Below, piece after piece: positions 9,739 to 21,700 of a DNA stretch of 64,000 nt; positions within the stretch are counted from its first letter, which is position 1, and each line of letters starts with the position of its first letter. The notes under the pieces were generated by a model. The model was not told the origin of the DNA. It made no database searches and saw nothing but the letters and a program-made list of their open reading frames with translations. The position numbers and the translations under genes were made by a program. The stretch is taken from the NCBI GenBank assembly GCA_963969495.1, contig OZ018323.1, positions 80,920,919-80,984,918 of the forward strand, given 5' to 3'. This DNA comes from Ceratothoa steindachneri. Lineage: Eukaryota; Arthropoda; Malacostraca; Isopoda; Cymothoidae.

Positions 9739-12700
9739 GTAAGGATTTAATGACTGCTTTGTCTGCAACAGGAATCAAATGTCAGGAAGGGGCGAGGGCT
9801 AACTTTTATTCATCTACTTATTACACCTAGTTGAGGTGTCAGCCAAACTGAAATCCGAACCCTTGCCATATTTCATAGACTCATGGTTAAGGTCTACCCC
9901 AAACTGAAAGACATTCCAAATGTGTGCAAATCAGTGGCAAGAAATACAAAAGGTGAATAAGGCCCTGTGTGACATGACTGAGTGAACTAGAATTGATCTG
10001 TGCTTAATTATCTGATCTTGGGGACATACAAAATAGATTTTTTTCTCTCTCAACTAGCTTAGTTGGACCCACAGGTGTATCATTGATTATATATTGAATG
10101 TCTTCATCTTATTTCAGTTTCTGTCAAGTCACCCGTGAGCAGGAAGAAGAAATGTGTGGTCGTTCTTACCCTCCCGTCTATGACCCCCAAACCACAAGAA
10201 CCTTCAGATATTTTGAAGGAAAACCTTAAGAAAAATGTGGCCTCAGAACTTAAAACATTGTCCATGGTAAGTCTCTTACGTTTTTTTGTCATAAGTGAAA
10301 GCAAACCTAATTACTCTGATGCGTCTTGTATAAGACAACAAAGACTGGGTAATGGATGCTGCCCTAGGGAAACCACCTGCCTGAAACTTACTCCTTTGAG
10401 TGCATTGTAAAATTATGCTGATGGGTTGGGTTGTCGCAGTCCCTTTTTCGAAGTTCCCAAGATATGGCCGGGAAATTGAGTTTTGGTCTATGTGACCAAA
10501 TTGGATACAATTGTTGGAAATATTTAAAATAAGCAGACATGGTTAGACATGAAGAGGAAAGATGGGTTTTGAATAAAAGATGTGGTGGCTGTTCAGTTGA
10601 GGTAAGAGTTTACTAAATGCCTTGGGTTAGAATGTGTGATGACAAGTGAGGTTCTGGACTGACTTGTTATGAGTAATGTGATAAAATTGCGTACTAACCA
10701 TTGGCATGAACACTGACTGGACAGCCCGCAACGGGTAGCCTTTTACACTGTACCCAGAGGAGATGCCCATTCTTCCAGCCTGAGTACAAATTAGAAAAGC
10801 TCTGTCACCTGGTTAACTTAAACTCTGATGGGGCCTCGCAAGGTTGTTGGTGCACTTCCCTCTCACTTCCTCTCAGCTTTACTTTATCTTAATTATTGGT
10901 TATTATTATTATTAGTGCTATCCCCCTCAATCTTTTGCCTACCTGTAATTCGTACAAGGAGGACTGTCTCCTGAAAAAAGTTTGGTCCCTAGCCATGGTG
11001 CCTTGGTGGACTGTGTGGCAGGGTATGATGATAATAGTGGATCTGCCTATCTCTATTTCTCTTTATTACATACCCTCCTACCTCTTTCCACACTTGCTCT
11101 GGTCTGCCTCTAATTTCACATGGTAGATGCTGACCTTCTTCTCAGCCAACCGACTCGGATCGGGGGAGAGGGGACAATGTTCCCTCACCCCTGAGCTCCG
11201 GTTTGGGATGTTGTTTTTTTAACAACCTGCTTCATCCTCACCCATACCTTCCTTACATCCATTTTCCTTCTCTCTTCACACTCTATCAATTTTACGCCGT
11301 GTCCAAGATGGAGCCGCCATGCTGAAGGACTGCCAGGTCACCAGGCGGGAGGAGTAGACTTAAATGGCGGCACCTGGCTCTGCTAGGCCTGTACGCACCC
11401 CTTGCAGAGCGGGATACTGTGAGGAGTGATGAGCGATTGCTTCCTGTATAAAATATAGGGTCACCATGCCTAATGATGAACAAATAAAAAATAAACCCTC
11501 AACCTTCCCTGTTCCATCGACAGAGCCGCCCTCGGGCGGCTCCACAGAAAAAATGGAGATCCCCCCCCCCCCCCTCCCTGTGCTTGCGCAGGGGACCCTG
11601 CAAATTTCTCTAACCGGAGAGGAGGCTTACTCCTTTCCTTCGCCTACGGGTGTAGGGGACTCCCCCTCACCCCCTTGTCTGGAGGTGCTTTCGGGCACCT
11701 CCCTGTTTCCAGCGGCAGTCCCTCCTTTTCTTTCCAAGGGGTCTGCCAAGAAAGCCAGCAGGCAGCCCATAGCCGCCCGCTTTCCATTGAAGCGGCTTGG
11801 TAGGGCAAACCCCCTTATAGGAGAGAGGGAAGCCAGGCCCCTTCGGTCGCTTCCCTCAAAAGACCTGCTGGCAAGAATATTGAACCTTGCCGGGGTCAAG
11901 GCCTGTGCCTCCCCACACGTCACTAGTGACAATGCTGCCAACGGGACCTGCGATGTCCTGGGGGATGATGGCACACTGGAGGCCCTCCCTGAGATAGACA
12001 TGGTCCTTGAGGCAACCCAGCCTCAGACGGTAGGGCCTTCCATGGGAGGGAATCCGGGCTCGGCGCCAAGCACCGAACCCAAATCCGCCCCTATGCAAGG
12101 TCCTCCTCAAACGGCTAGGATTTCCGAGGCAGTACAAGGAGGGGAGGGATTTCCTCCGACCGGTGCCCTTAAAACTGCCGGGACCTTCTCCATTTCGGAG
12201 AAGGACCTGGCTGAGGCCGGTCCATCTGGCCTGGGGGCTCCTGCCGGCGGAGGGAAGAAGCGGGTTCATTCCCCGCCTTCCTCTCCTAAAAAGAAAAGGA
12301 CTCAAAAGTCTCGGGGCTCCTCTACATCCGCAGGGACGGATGGGTCTGCTGCTTCGGTAAGCGACCAAGCCAAGATTCGCACATCCGGCCCCTCACTAAG
12401 ACCAAAAGGGAGCAGGGCGGAGCCTCGATGACATCGGGGCCCCTCATTCAGAGGTTACCTGGCGTTTTCGAGCCCGCTGGATTTAAACGCTTCCTAGTTA
12501 TCCGCTCCACTGATGGCACCATGTTGGCCAAGGGCAACATGATCCATCAGAGGAGAGCTTTAGCTAGTATAATTGGTAGAGAGCTGAAGGTGTCCCGTTT
12601 CTCGGACGGGAGCCTTCTGGCGAATCCCGCCGAGGCGGCCAAGGTAAGTCCTCTTCGGACACTTGATGGCACCCCGGTGAGTGTGACGGCGCACTCTACC

Positions 12701-15700
12701 ATGAACTTAGTGAAAGGAGTAGTTTATGCGAGGGAACTCGTGATCTACTCTTTAGAAGATATCACTCTAGAGCTGGCCGACCACGGGGCGATCAAGGTCG
12801 AGCGTGCAGGGAGGGGCCTCGAGACCCACCCCTACACTCTTCGTCACGTTCGACTGTGACAAGCTCCCTGAGTCGGTGCGTGCAAAGTAGGGGGCACCCG
12901 AAGTATGTGTAAATTGCTCCAAGGCCGCACACGATAAGTCCAAATCGTTTGTGGCCAAGTGTGTCAATTGCGGAGAGCCTCACCCCGCTTCTTCGAAGCA
13001 ATGTGGTGTATATCTCCTTGAAAAAGAAATCCTGGCCGTTCAGGTTCAGGGTCGGCTCTCATTCCGCGAGGCTAATGACTTGGTCCTGGTGCGCCCGGCT
13101 CTGCCCGGGACGTCTTACACCTCAATGCTAAGAAAGACACCCTCTGCTCATGGCCCATCCAGGCCAACGAGCACGGTTGTTTCCGCGCCCATTCGAACCC
13201 CTTCTGCGGGTTCTACTCAACCCGGGCTCCCCCCTGGTAAAGCTGGCGGCACAAAGGGTTCACACCCAGCCCCGGCTAAAACCAGGGCTTCCCCCTCTCT
13301 CCCCAGCGTGACCGTTTCCCGTAAGGCGAAACCGCCACGCGCCTCCAGCGAGTCGTTAGACTCACAGGAGGCAACACCCCTGAAGTTGGTCGCTAGGCCA
13401 TCTTCCGGGATTCCGGGATTCCTAAAGCAGCAGCCTAGTGGTGGGCTGACTGGCTCGGAGACTGTGGATCCTCGAAAAGAGGGTCCGCCCACCTCCGAAG
13501 CCGCAACGCCCGTCTAAGCTTTCGAGGCGGAGGAAGAAAAAGACTCGCATGGCGAGCCCAACCTCCCCCAATAAGTCCTCGAAGGCGACAGCGCCCGGGG
13601 TTCTGCCTCCGGCAAGAGGAACGGCCATTCCCGTGAGGGTCTTCTGTTCGAAGAGGGCCCCCGCGTCTCCTCCGAGCTAGGCCTGGAGGGCATATTCCTT
13701 CAATGGAATTGCCGTGGACTCCGGGCAATTGGGAGGAGCTGCGGAGGCTCGTCTCTTCCCGTTCCCCGTTAGCTATTTTTCTGCAGAAGACCATGCTAGG
13801 CGCGTCATCCCTGCCCGCCCTTCCGGGATATATGGGTTTTGCCACCCCAGTACCACGAGATAGCCGGGCTGGGGGATGTGCGGTTTACACCCGGCATGAT
13901 GTCTTCGTTCTTTCTTTCACTTTAGATACCTCCTTTCAGGCAGTGGCTGTGCAGCTGCCCTGGATAGGAGGTATACTATCATTTCTGCGTACATTCCACC
14001 GTCAGCTGACTTCGACGCGGGGGACTTCCGCCGCGTCGTGGCACGGTTGCCGAAGCCCTTTATCTTGCTTGGAGATCTGAACGGCAGACATCCTCTCTGG
14101 GGGGATTACTCATAAATCCCAGGGGACAAGTCCTTGCCGATCTGATCGAAGAGCTTGAGATGGGTGTCCTAAATGTGGATTAGTTTACGCATCACTACCC
14201 GAGAACCGCTTCATTTTCTTGCCTTGACCTATCTTTGTGCTCTTCGGATGCACAGCCTGATTTTGATTGGGGGGTGGTCGATGACCTCGATGGTAATGAT
14301 CACTTTCCCATTCAAATATCATTTTCAGGGCAACTGCCGAATAAGAGCCCACCTCGGTGGTGCTTGGCGCGGGTGCGGTGGCCTACATTTCAGGAAATGG
14401 CTGAATTGTCTATCTCAGTCGACGAGTTTAGGTCTGTAGATGAGGCCGTCTAGTGCTCCGGTAACCTCATCACCGCGGGCCTGACTACTATTCCCAGAAC
14501 GTCTGGCCGTTTTGCACGCCGATCACTCCCGTGGTAGTCGACCGAGTGTGGGACGGCCCTCAAACAGAAGCGTTATGCCTACATGCGCAATAAGCGCCGC
14601 CCGAACGATTTCACTGTTGCTGAATTTCGGCGGGCTAGGGCTAGATTCCGGTATATTTCGAAGCACGCCCGCCGCTCTTCTTGGCGGGCATACGTGTCTT
14701 CACTTAACGGGAAGACCCCTTATAGCAGAAGTGTGGAAGCAAGTCAAAAGGATTCGGGGCAAGTTCTCGCAGGACCCCGCGTCCGTGGCGGAATCCTTGG
14801 CGACTGCGTTCTCCGCATTCTCTAGCCAGGATGCTGCTCCGCCAGCATTCAATGCACGTCGTGATGTCGCGGAAGGCCGCCGACTGGACTTTACCTCCGG
14901 AGGCAGAGAACCCTTCAACGACAGGTTTACTGTGAGTAAGTTGCGTTCCGCTCTTGCTTCGTGCGCAGACACCGCCCTTGGTCAGGACGATGTCCCGTAC
15001 GCAATGCTTCGACACCTGGGTCAGCGATGCATGGCTTTTCTCTTAGATTTGTTCAACAGGATCTGGGTGGAGGGTCTCCTCCCAGATTCCTGGTGAATCG
15101 CTACTGTGCTCGCCTTTCGCAAACCGGGGAGAGATCACTCTACTCCGGCCGGTTTCCGCACCGATCTCTCTAACTTCTTGCGTGTGCAAGTTGATGGAGA
15201 AATTGGTAAATGTTAGATTAGCCTTTTTCGTGGACAGCGGAGGCCATCTGTCTTCTGCACAGTGCGGCTTCCGCAAGTTCCACTCCACGTCGGATGCTCT
15301 GCTCCGACTGGAAAATTCCGTCTGCGAGGCCTTCGTAGACAGCACTACGCCATGGTGTTTTTCGATCTGGAGAAGGCCTATGATACCGCATGGCGATTCG
15401 GTATCATGGAGATTCTCCACACGATGGGTGCGAAGGGACGCCTCCCAATGTTTATATCTGAATTTTTTCGAGATCGTCGATTCCGCATATGGGTGGGGGG
15501 AGCCCTCTCCGGCCCAATGGAGCAGGAAGAAGGTGTCCCGCAGGGAAGTGTCCTCAGTGTCACATTCTTTGCCCTAAGCATCAATGGCATCACCTCGGTG
15601 CGGCCGGAATATGTTATCACTACGCTCTACGTGGACGACCTTTCGGTCTCTTTTGGCGCGGCCCAGATTCCAACTCTAGAGCTTCGACTCCAACAGACAT

Positions 15701-18700
15701 TGAACCGCGTCTCTCGCTATGCCGAAGCGCACAGGTTTCGCTTTTCTTTGGCCAGGACTAAGGTGGTGCATTTCTGCCAGAACCACGGCTCCACCCCGAC
15801 CCAGATTTGTTTCTTATTGGGGTGCTCCTGGAAGTGGTTGAGTCGCACCGTTTCCTTGGTCTTGTATTTGACCGACGCCTCACCTGGGAGGCTCATATTC
15901 GCAGCTTTAGAGTCTCTTGTACCCGCGCCATGGATATTCTCCGCTCCGTGACGTTCAGCGCTTGGGGCGCTGATAGGGGTACTGCCTTACTTCTTTATCG
16001 ATCCTTTGTTCGTTCGAAACTCGACTACGGATGCGAGTTTTATGCATCCGCAGCTGAGCGTGTATTTCGGAAGGTGAACTCGATCCACCACATCGGCCTT
16101 CGCCTGGTCACTGGTGCCTTCCGCACTTCCCCCATTGAGAGCCTACTTGTCAATGTGCCGAGATGCCACTCCCTCTATGCTGTGTACAGTGCATTATTCG
16201 CCTGTACGCGCGAGCCCGGCGCCTCCCTCAGTCGCCAACAGCTCTCACTGCATCCGCAGCTGATTTCGACGGTGCCTATGCCGCGGAGCGACGCCAGTCA
16301 TACCCTAATCCCTTTTGTTTTAGGGCCAGAAACTCCTTCGAGAGCTAGATATAGCTCTCGGGACGGTGGCGCCCCTGGTTCTGTCCAGGGCGCCACCCTG
16401 GAGGGTACCACATTTGACTATTTGTCGCTACGCTCTGCTCCCAAAGCTTGTACAGCGCCGGGAGTATTGTGTTCGACCTTTTTGGAGCACACTTCGTGTC
16501 ACGCTGGAACTGTGCCAGTGTATACGGATGGCTCCACGTCTCAAGAGGGGGTCGGATTCCACGCCGTATTTCCTCTGTTTGAAGTCAGCGGGGCTCTACC
16601 AGGCGTTGCGTCTGTCTTCACAGTTAAGCTGGTTGCAATACATCATTCTGTATGGGAGATTACGCGACGTGCCCGGTTCGGAGACCATGTTGTGATCTAT
16701 AGCGACTCACAATGCGCCCTGAGTTCTCTCGGGGCATTGTAATCTCTGCATCCCCTGGTTCGCGATATCCGTGACCCCACGGTTTTGGCGAACCGGGCGG
16801 ATGTCGAGATTATCTTCTTCTGGGTTGCTGGACATGTAGGAATTGCGGGGAATGAGCGCGCCAAAGAGTCCGCTAGGACCGGGCGATCGGACCAGCGTTT
16901 CTCTCTTCCTCACACCGAGTACATAGCTGGAATACGGGCAGCTTGGCAAAGAAGATGTGAGATGGTCGAAGGGTACTTAAAGTTGCATGCCACTGCACCG
17001 CTACTGTTCCAATGCCCCTAATGCCGCCAAGGCTTCAGATTGCTTTCTGTCGTCTCCGAATCGGACACTCGTGTGACGCATCGCTATCTGATGGAGCGCT
17101 CGCCTGCGCCCTATTGTGACGACTGCGTCGTCCCCCAGACTGTTCGGCACATTCTTGTTGAATGTCCCAGTCTGGTTGATCTTCGTGCACGTTACCTCTC
17201 CCGGTACCGGGATGGGCGGGGTTGCAACTGCCTGTCCCTTGTACTCGGGACGAGTGCGTGCACCTTGACTGGTGGACTTCTAGACTTTTGGGGAGAGGCC
17301 GGCCTTCTCCCTTTTATTTAACCAGTTTTTTGTTTTGTTTTTGTTTTTTCTTTATAGGTTGCACGTTCCTGCTCGTTGGCTTTTCCCCTTTTTTCAAATT
17401 TTTGGTGTTTGGTTGGGGTTTTTGTGTGCGTGTTTTTTTTAGTCTGATTTTAAAGTAGGCTAGTACTAGGCAAGTTTTAATACGGCGACTAATCCCCAAG
17501 TAGGCAGTCGCCTGATGCGCTCTTAAAACAAACAAAATAAATCTACAGGGCCCACCAAACTTCTTCCAGCGGAGAAGTCGCTTCTCCCTCTACTCTCCTG
17601 AAGGGTTTGTGGGCTTCCCCCTTACCCCATTCTTTGGACCCGCCCTTGGGAGACTCCTTCTTAGCAACAGCGGCAGTTCCCCCCTTTGCTATCACAAAGG
17701 ACTTCCAAGAGAGCAGGCAGGCAGCCCAAAATTGACAACAAAACGCAAGGGATGTCAGGGGCCCGACATGCCTGCCCCCTCTCTCTTCCCCGATGGAGGT
17801 TGGTTCGCCGGCTAGAGACTTAATTCTGACTGAATGTACCTCTAATATGATCCTTGATTCTGGTGAGGGGATGGCCACATGGAATTTCGCCCTTATCTGG
17901 ACATAATCCCGGAGGTAACCCAGCCACGGATGTCAGGATCTTGTATGGGGAGCGAATCTCGGCCTGGTGCCAATCATAGAACCTAAATCCGCCCTGTGCA
18001 AGTTTCTCGTCTGGCTTGGGCTCCCGCATCTCCTCCCAGCTAGGCCTGGAAGGCATATTCCTTCAATGGAACTCCCGTGTACTCCGGACAACTAGAAAGA
18101 GCTGCTTAGGCGCTTTTTCTTTTCTCGGTAGGAGACTGCTGGAAACCCTGCTCCCTACCCCCCCTTCCGGGATATAAGGGTTTTACAACCCGACCACCAC
18201 GGATGGGGGCCGGGAGGGAGGATGCGCGATTTACACCCGGCATGATGTCTCTGTTCTTCTCTTTGTTTTAGATACCTCCTTTCAAGCGGTAGCTGTGCAG
18301 CTGCACCTGGATAGGAAGTATACTGTTATTTCCGCGTACATTCTACCGTCAACCGAATTCGACTCAGAGGGGGGACTTCCGCCGTGTCATAGCACGGTTG
18401 CCGAGTCCCTCTCTCTTGAACGGGAGACTACTCGATCAATTTCATGGGTCAGGTCCCTGCGGACCTGATCGACGAGCTGCAGAGAGGCTGTCCTAAATGT
18501 GGATGAGTTTACGCATCAATGCACGAGAACCGCTTCATTTTCCTCTTTCGATATATCTTTGTGCTCTGGATGCAGAGCCTGATTTTGGGTGGGGGTGGGG
18601 GGTCGATGACCTCCATGGTAGTGATCACTTTCCCATTCAAATATCCTTTTCTTGGCCGCTGCCGCCCGAGAACCCGCCCCGGTGGTGCTTGGCGCGGGTG

Positions 18701-21700
18701 AGGTGGTCCGCATTTCAGGAAATGACTGATTTCTCTATCCCAGTCGAGGAGTTTAGGTCGGTAGATGAGGCCGTTGAGTTCTCCGGCAACCTTATCGACG
18801 TGGGCCCAGCTAATATTCATAAACGTCTGGCCGTTTTGCATGCCGACCGCTCCCGTGGTTGTCACCCGAGTGTGAGACGGCCCTCAAACAGAAGCGTTAT
18901 GTCTACATGCTCTATAAACGCCGCCCGAACGACTTCACTTTCGGTAAATTTCATCGGGCTAGGTTCCGGTATATTTCGAAGAATGCCCGCCTCTCTTGCC
19001 AGCCATACGTGTCTTCACTTAACGGGAAGACCCCTCTAGCAGAGGTGTGGAAGAAAGTCAAAAGGATTCGGAGCAAGTTCTCGCAGGACCCCTTTCCCGT
19101 TCTGCAGGAGAAGGCGACCGCATTCTCTAGCCGTCGTAATGTCGTGGAAAGCCGCCGACCCAACTTTACCTCCAGAGGCGGAGAACCCTTCAACCACTGG
19201 TTTACTCTGAGTGAGTTGCGTTCTGCTCTCGCTTCGTGCGTGGACACCGCCCATTGTCCATACGATGTCCCGTACGCCCTGCTTCGACCCCTGGGTGAGC
19301 GAGGCATTGCCTTTCTTTTAGATTTGTTCAACCGGATCTGGTTAGAAGGTATCCTCCCAGATTCCTGGCGAATCGCTACTGTGCTCGCTTTTCGCAAACC
19401 GAAGAGAGATCACTCTACCCCGGCCGTTTTCACCCACTCTCTCTAACCTCCTGCGTGTACAAGTTGATGGAGAAATTGGTAAATGTTAGATTATCTTTAT
19501 TTCTGGACTGCCGAGGCTATCTGTCTTCAGCATAGTACGGCTTCCATTAGTTGCACTCCACGTCGGATGCTCTGCTCCGACGGGAAAATGCCGTCTGCGA
19601 GACCTTCCTTCGTAGACAGCACTACGCTACGGTGTTTTTCGATCTGGAGAAGGCCTATGATGCCGCATGGCGATACGGTATCATGGAGACTCCACACGAT
19701 GGCCCCGGGGCGAGGAGACGCAGAGCGTGTATTGTGGAAGGTGCACTCGATCCAGCACACCCTCCTTCGCCTGGTGACCGATGCCTTCCGCACTTCCCCC
19801 ATTGAGAGTCTACTTGTCGATGCTGAGGAGATGCCACTCGCTCTGCACCATGCACAGTGCATTATTCTCTTGTGTGCGCGAGCCTGCCGCCTCCCTCACT
19901 CGCCAACAGCTCTCACGGCATCCACAGCTGATCTCGACAGTGCCTATGCCGCCGAGAGACGCCAGTCATACCCGAAGCCCTTTGGGTCTAGGGCTAGGAA
20001 ACTCTTTCAAGAGCTAACTATAGCTCTCGAGCTGGTGGCACCACTGGTTCTGCCTAGGATGTCACCCTAGAGGGTACCGCCTTTGACTATTTGTCGCCAC
20101 ACTTCTCGTCTCAAAACTCCTATACCTCCGGGAGTATTTCGTTCGGCCTTTTTGGAGCACACTTCGTGTCACGCTAGAACTGTGTGAGTGTATACGGATA
20201 GCTGCTCCATGTCCAAAGAGGGGGTCGGTTTCCACGCCGTATCCTCTCTCTTGGAGTCAGCAGGGTTCTGCCAGGGGGTGCGTCTGTCATCACGGCCGAG
20301 CTGGTTGCAATAGAACCACTCGGTACGGGAGATAACGCTACGTGGCCGGTTCGGAGACCGGATTGTGATTTATATCGACTCACAAACGCTCTCAGTGTTC
20401 TCGGGGGACTGGAATCTCTGCATCCCTTGGTTCGCGATATCCGTGATGCCTCAGTTTTGGCGGAGTTCGAGATCATCTTCTGCTGGGTTCTTGGACATGT
20501 AAGAAATGCGAGGATTAAAGCTGGTTCACGGTATCCGTGACAGCACGTTGGCGGCGACCGGGGAATTACATGGCAGCAATCAGGGTAGCCCTCCCGATTG
20601 TTTGGCAAAGAAGAGGGAGACGGCTGACGGGAACTTAAAGTTGCGTGACATTACGTCGCGACTGGTCCCCAACTGCTGCATCGGCTTCAGGTCGCTTTCG
20701 AATTTTGCATACACGTGACATGGAGCGCTCACCTGCAACTTAATGCGGCGACTGACTTGTCCCCAGACCTTTGGCACATTTTTAGTCGCGAGCGACTCTA
20801 CATCTCACTATGTCGGTCGGTCCCCGTTTTGCTTCGTTTTTTTAATGTAACTATTAGGCCGATTCTAACAAAATTTGAACCCCTTATGTTGTTTTACATT
20901 CTTTTTCTAATGATATAATTGCCAAAGTTCCCCCAAGGTTAACCAGGGAATTATTTTGTTTTGGGAATAACATCATAACTATTCGGCCGATTCTAAAGAT
21001 ATTTGAAGTCATTATATTGTTTTACATTCACTTTCAAAAAATATAATTTCCAAAGTCCTCCCAATGTTAGCCAGGGAATTAGGGGGGGGGGTGCAATAAT
21101 ATCATAACTATTCGGCCGATTCTAACCAAATTTGAAACCCTTAAGGTGTTTACATTCTTTTGAATGATAGAATTGCCAAGCTCCTCCCAAGGTTACTCCG
21201 GAAATTATTGAAAGTGTTGTTTTTTCTAAACGTTTTTATCTTGGTTTTATTTGGGGAATTTTAGTCTCCTAGTACAACGCTGAAATTTTAATCACGATGA
21301 GTCCACCACTTCCAGGCGAACCCCATTTAGAAACAAGTCTGGGTCAGGGTGGAGATGTGGATGGTGGCAGAAGTGCACCGCCTTAGTATTGGCCAAAGAA
21401 GTCCGAAGCCTTGGCGCTTCAGCATAACGAGAGACGCAGTTCAATGCCTGTTGGAATCGTCGCTCCAGAGTTGTTATCTGGGCCGCGCTGTATACAAAAA
21501 AAAAAAATTGCATGTCCAGGGCAAAACCTAATGGGGAACTAAGTTCCCGACCTTCGTAACACTCCTCCCTCTATTCCCTCGTCGAGATGAGCATCATCGT
21601 GGCGTGGAGAGAAGAATAATGCTTTCATTTGTCTCTAATTTTGTTTTCTCTGAAGAACGATTCCGGCGTTTCTCCTCTCGGGACTCCGCGCAAACGTCAT

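Larger units (their letters stand above)
11290..17545 (+). mobile_element. LINE-A copy B, near full length (I/Jockey group)
   Basis: About 6.2 kb with the order 5' UTR, ORF1 (gag-like), ORF2 (EN, RT, RNase H, C-terminal finger), 3' UTR. The 3' end is the motif CCCCAAGTAGGCAGTCGCC found also at the 3' ends of copies D and E, followed by an A-rich tail (TTAAAACAAACAAAATAAAT). It sits in intron 2 of gene 1 in the sense direction. The RNase H domain after RT places it in the I/Jockey group of non-LTR elements; the exact clade is not decided. Frameshifts in both ORFs make it inactive. The 5' boundary is approximate and no target duplication was found. Confidence 0.88.

Noticed and set aside
11627..12368. 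Long minus-strand frames opposite LINE-A ORF1
   Set aside because: They are shadows in GC-rich gag sequence with no start context and no domain.
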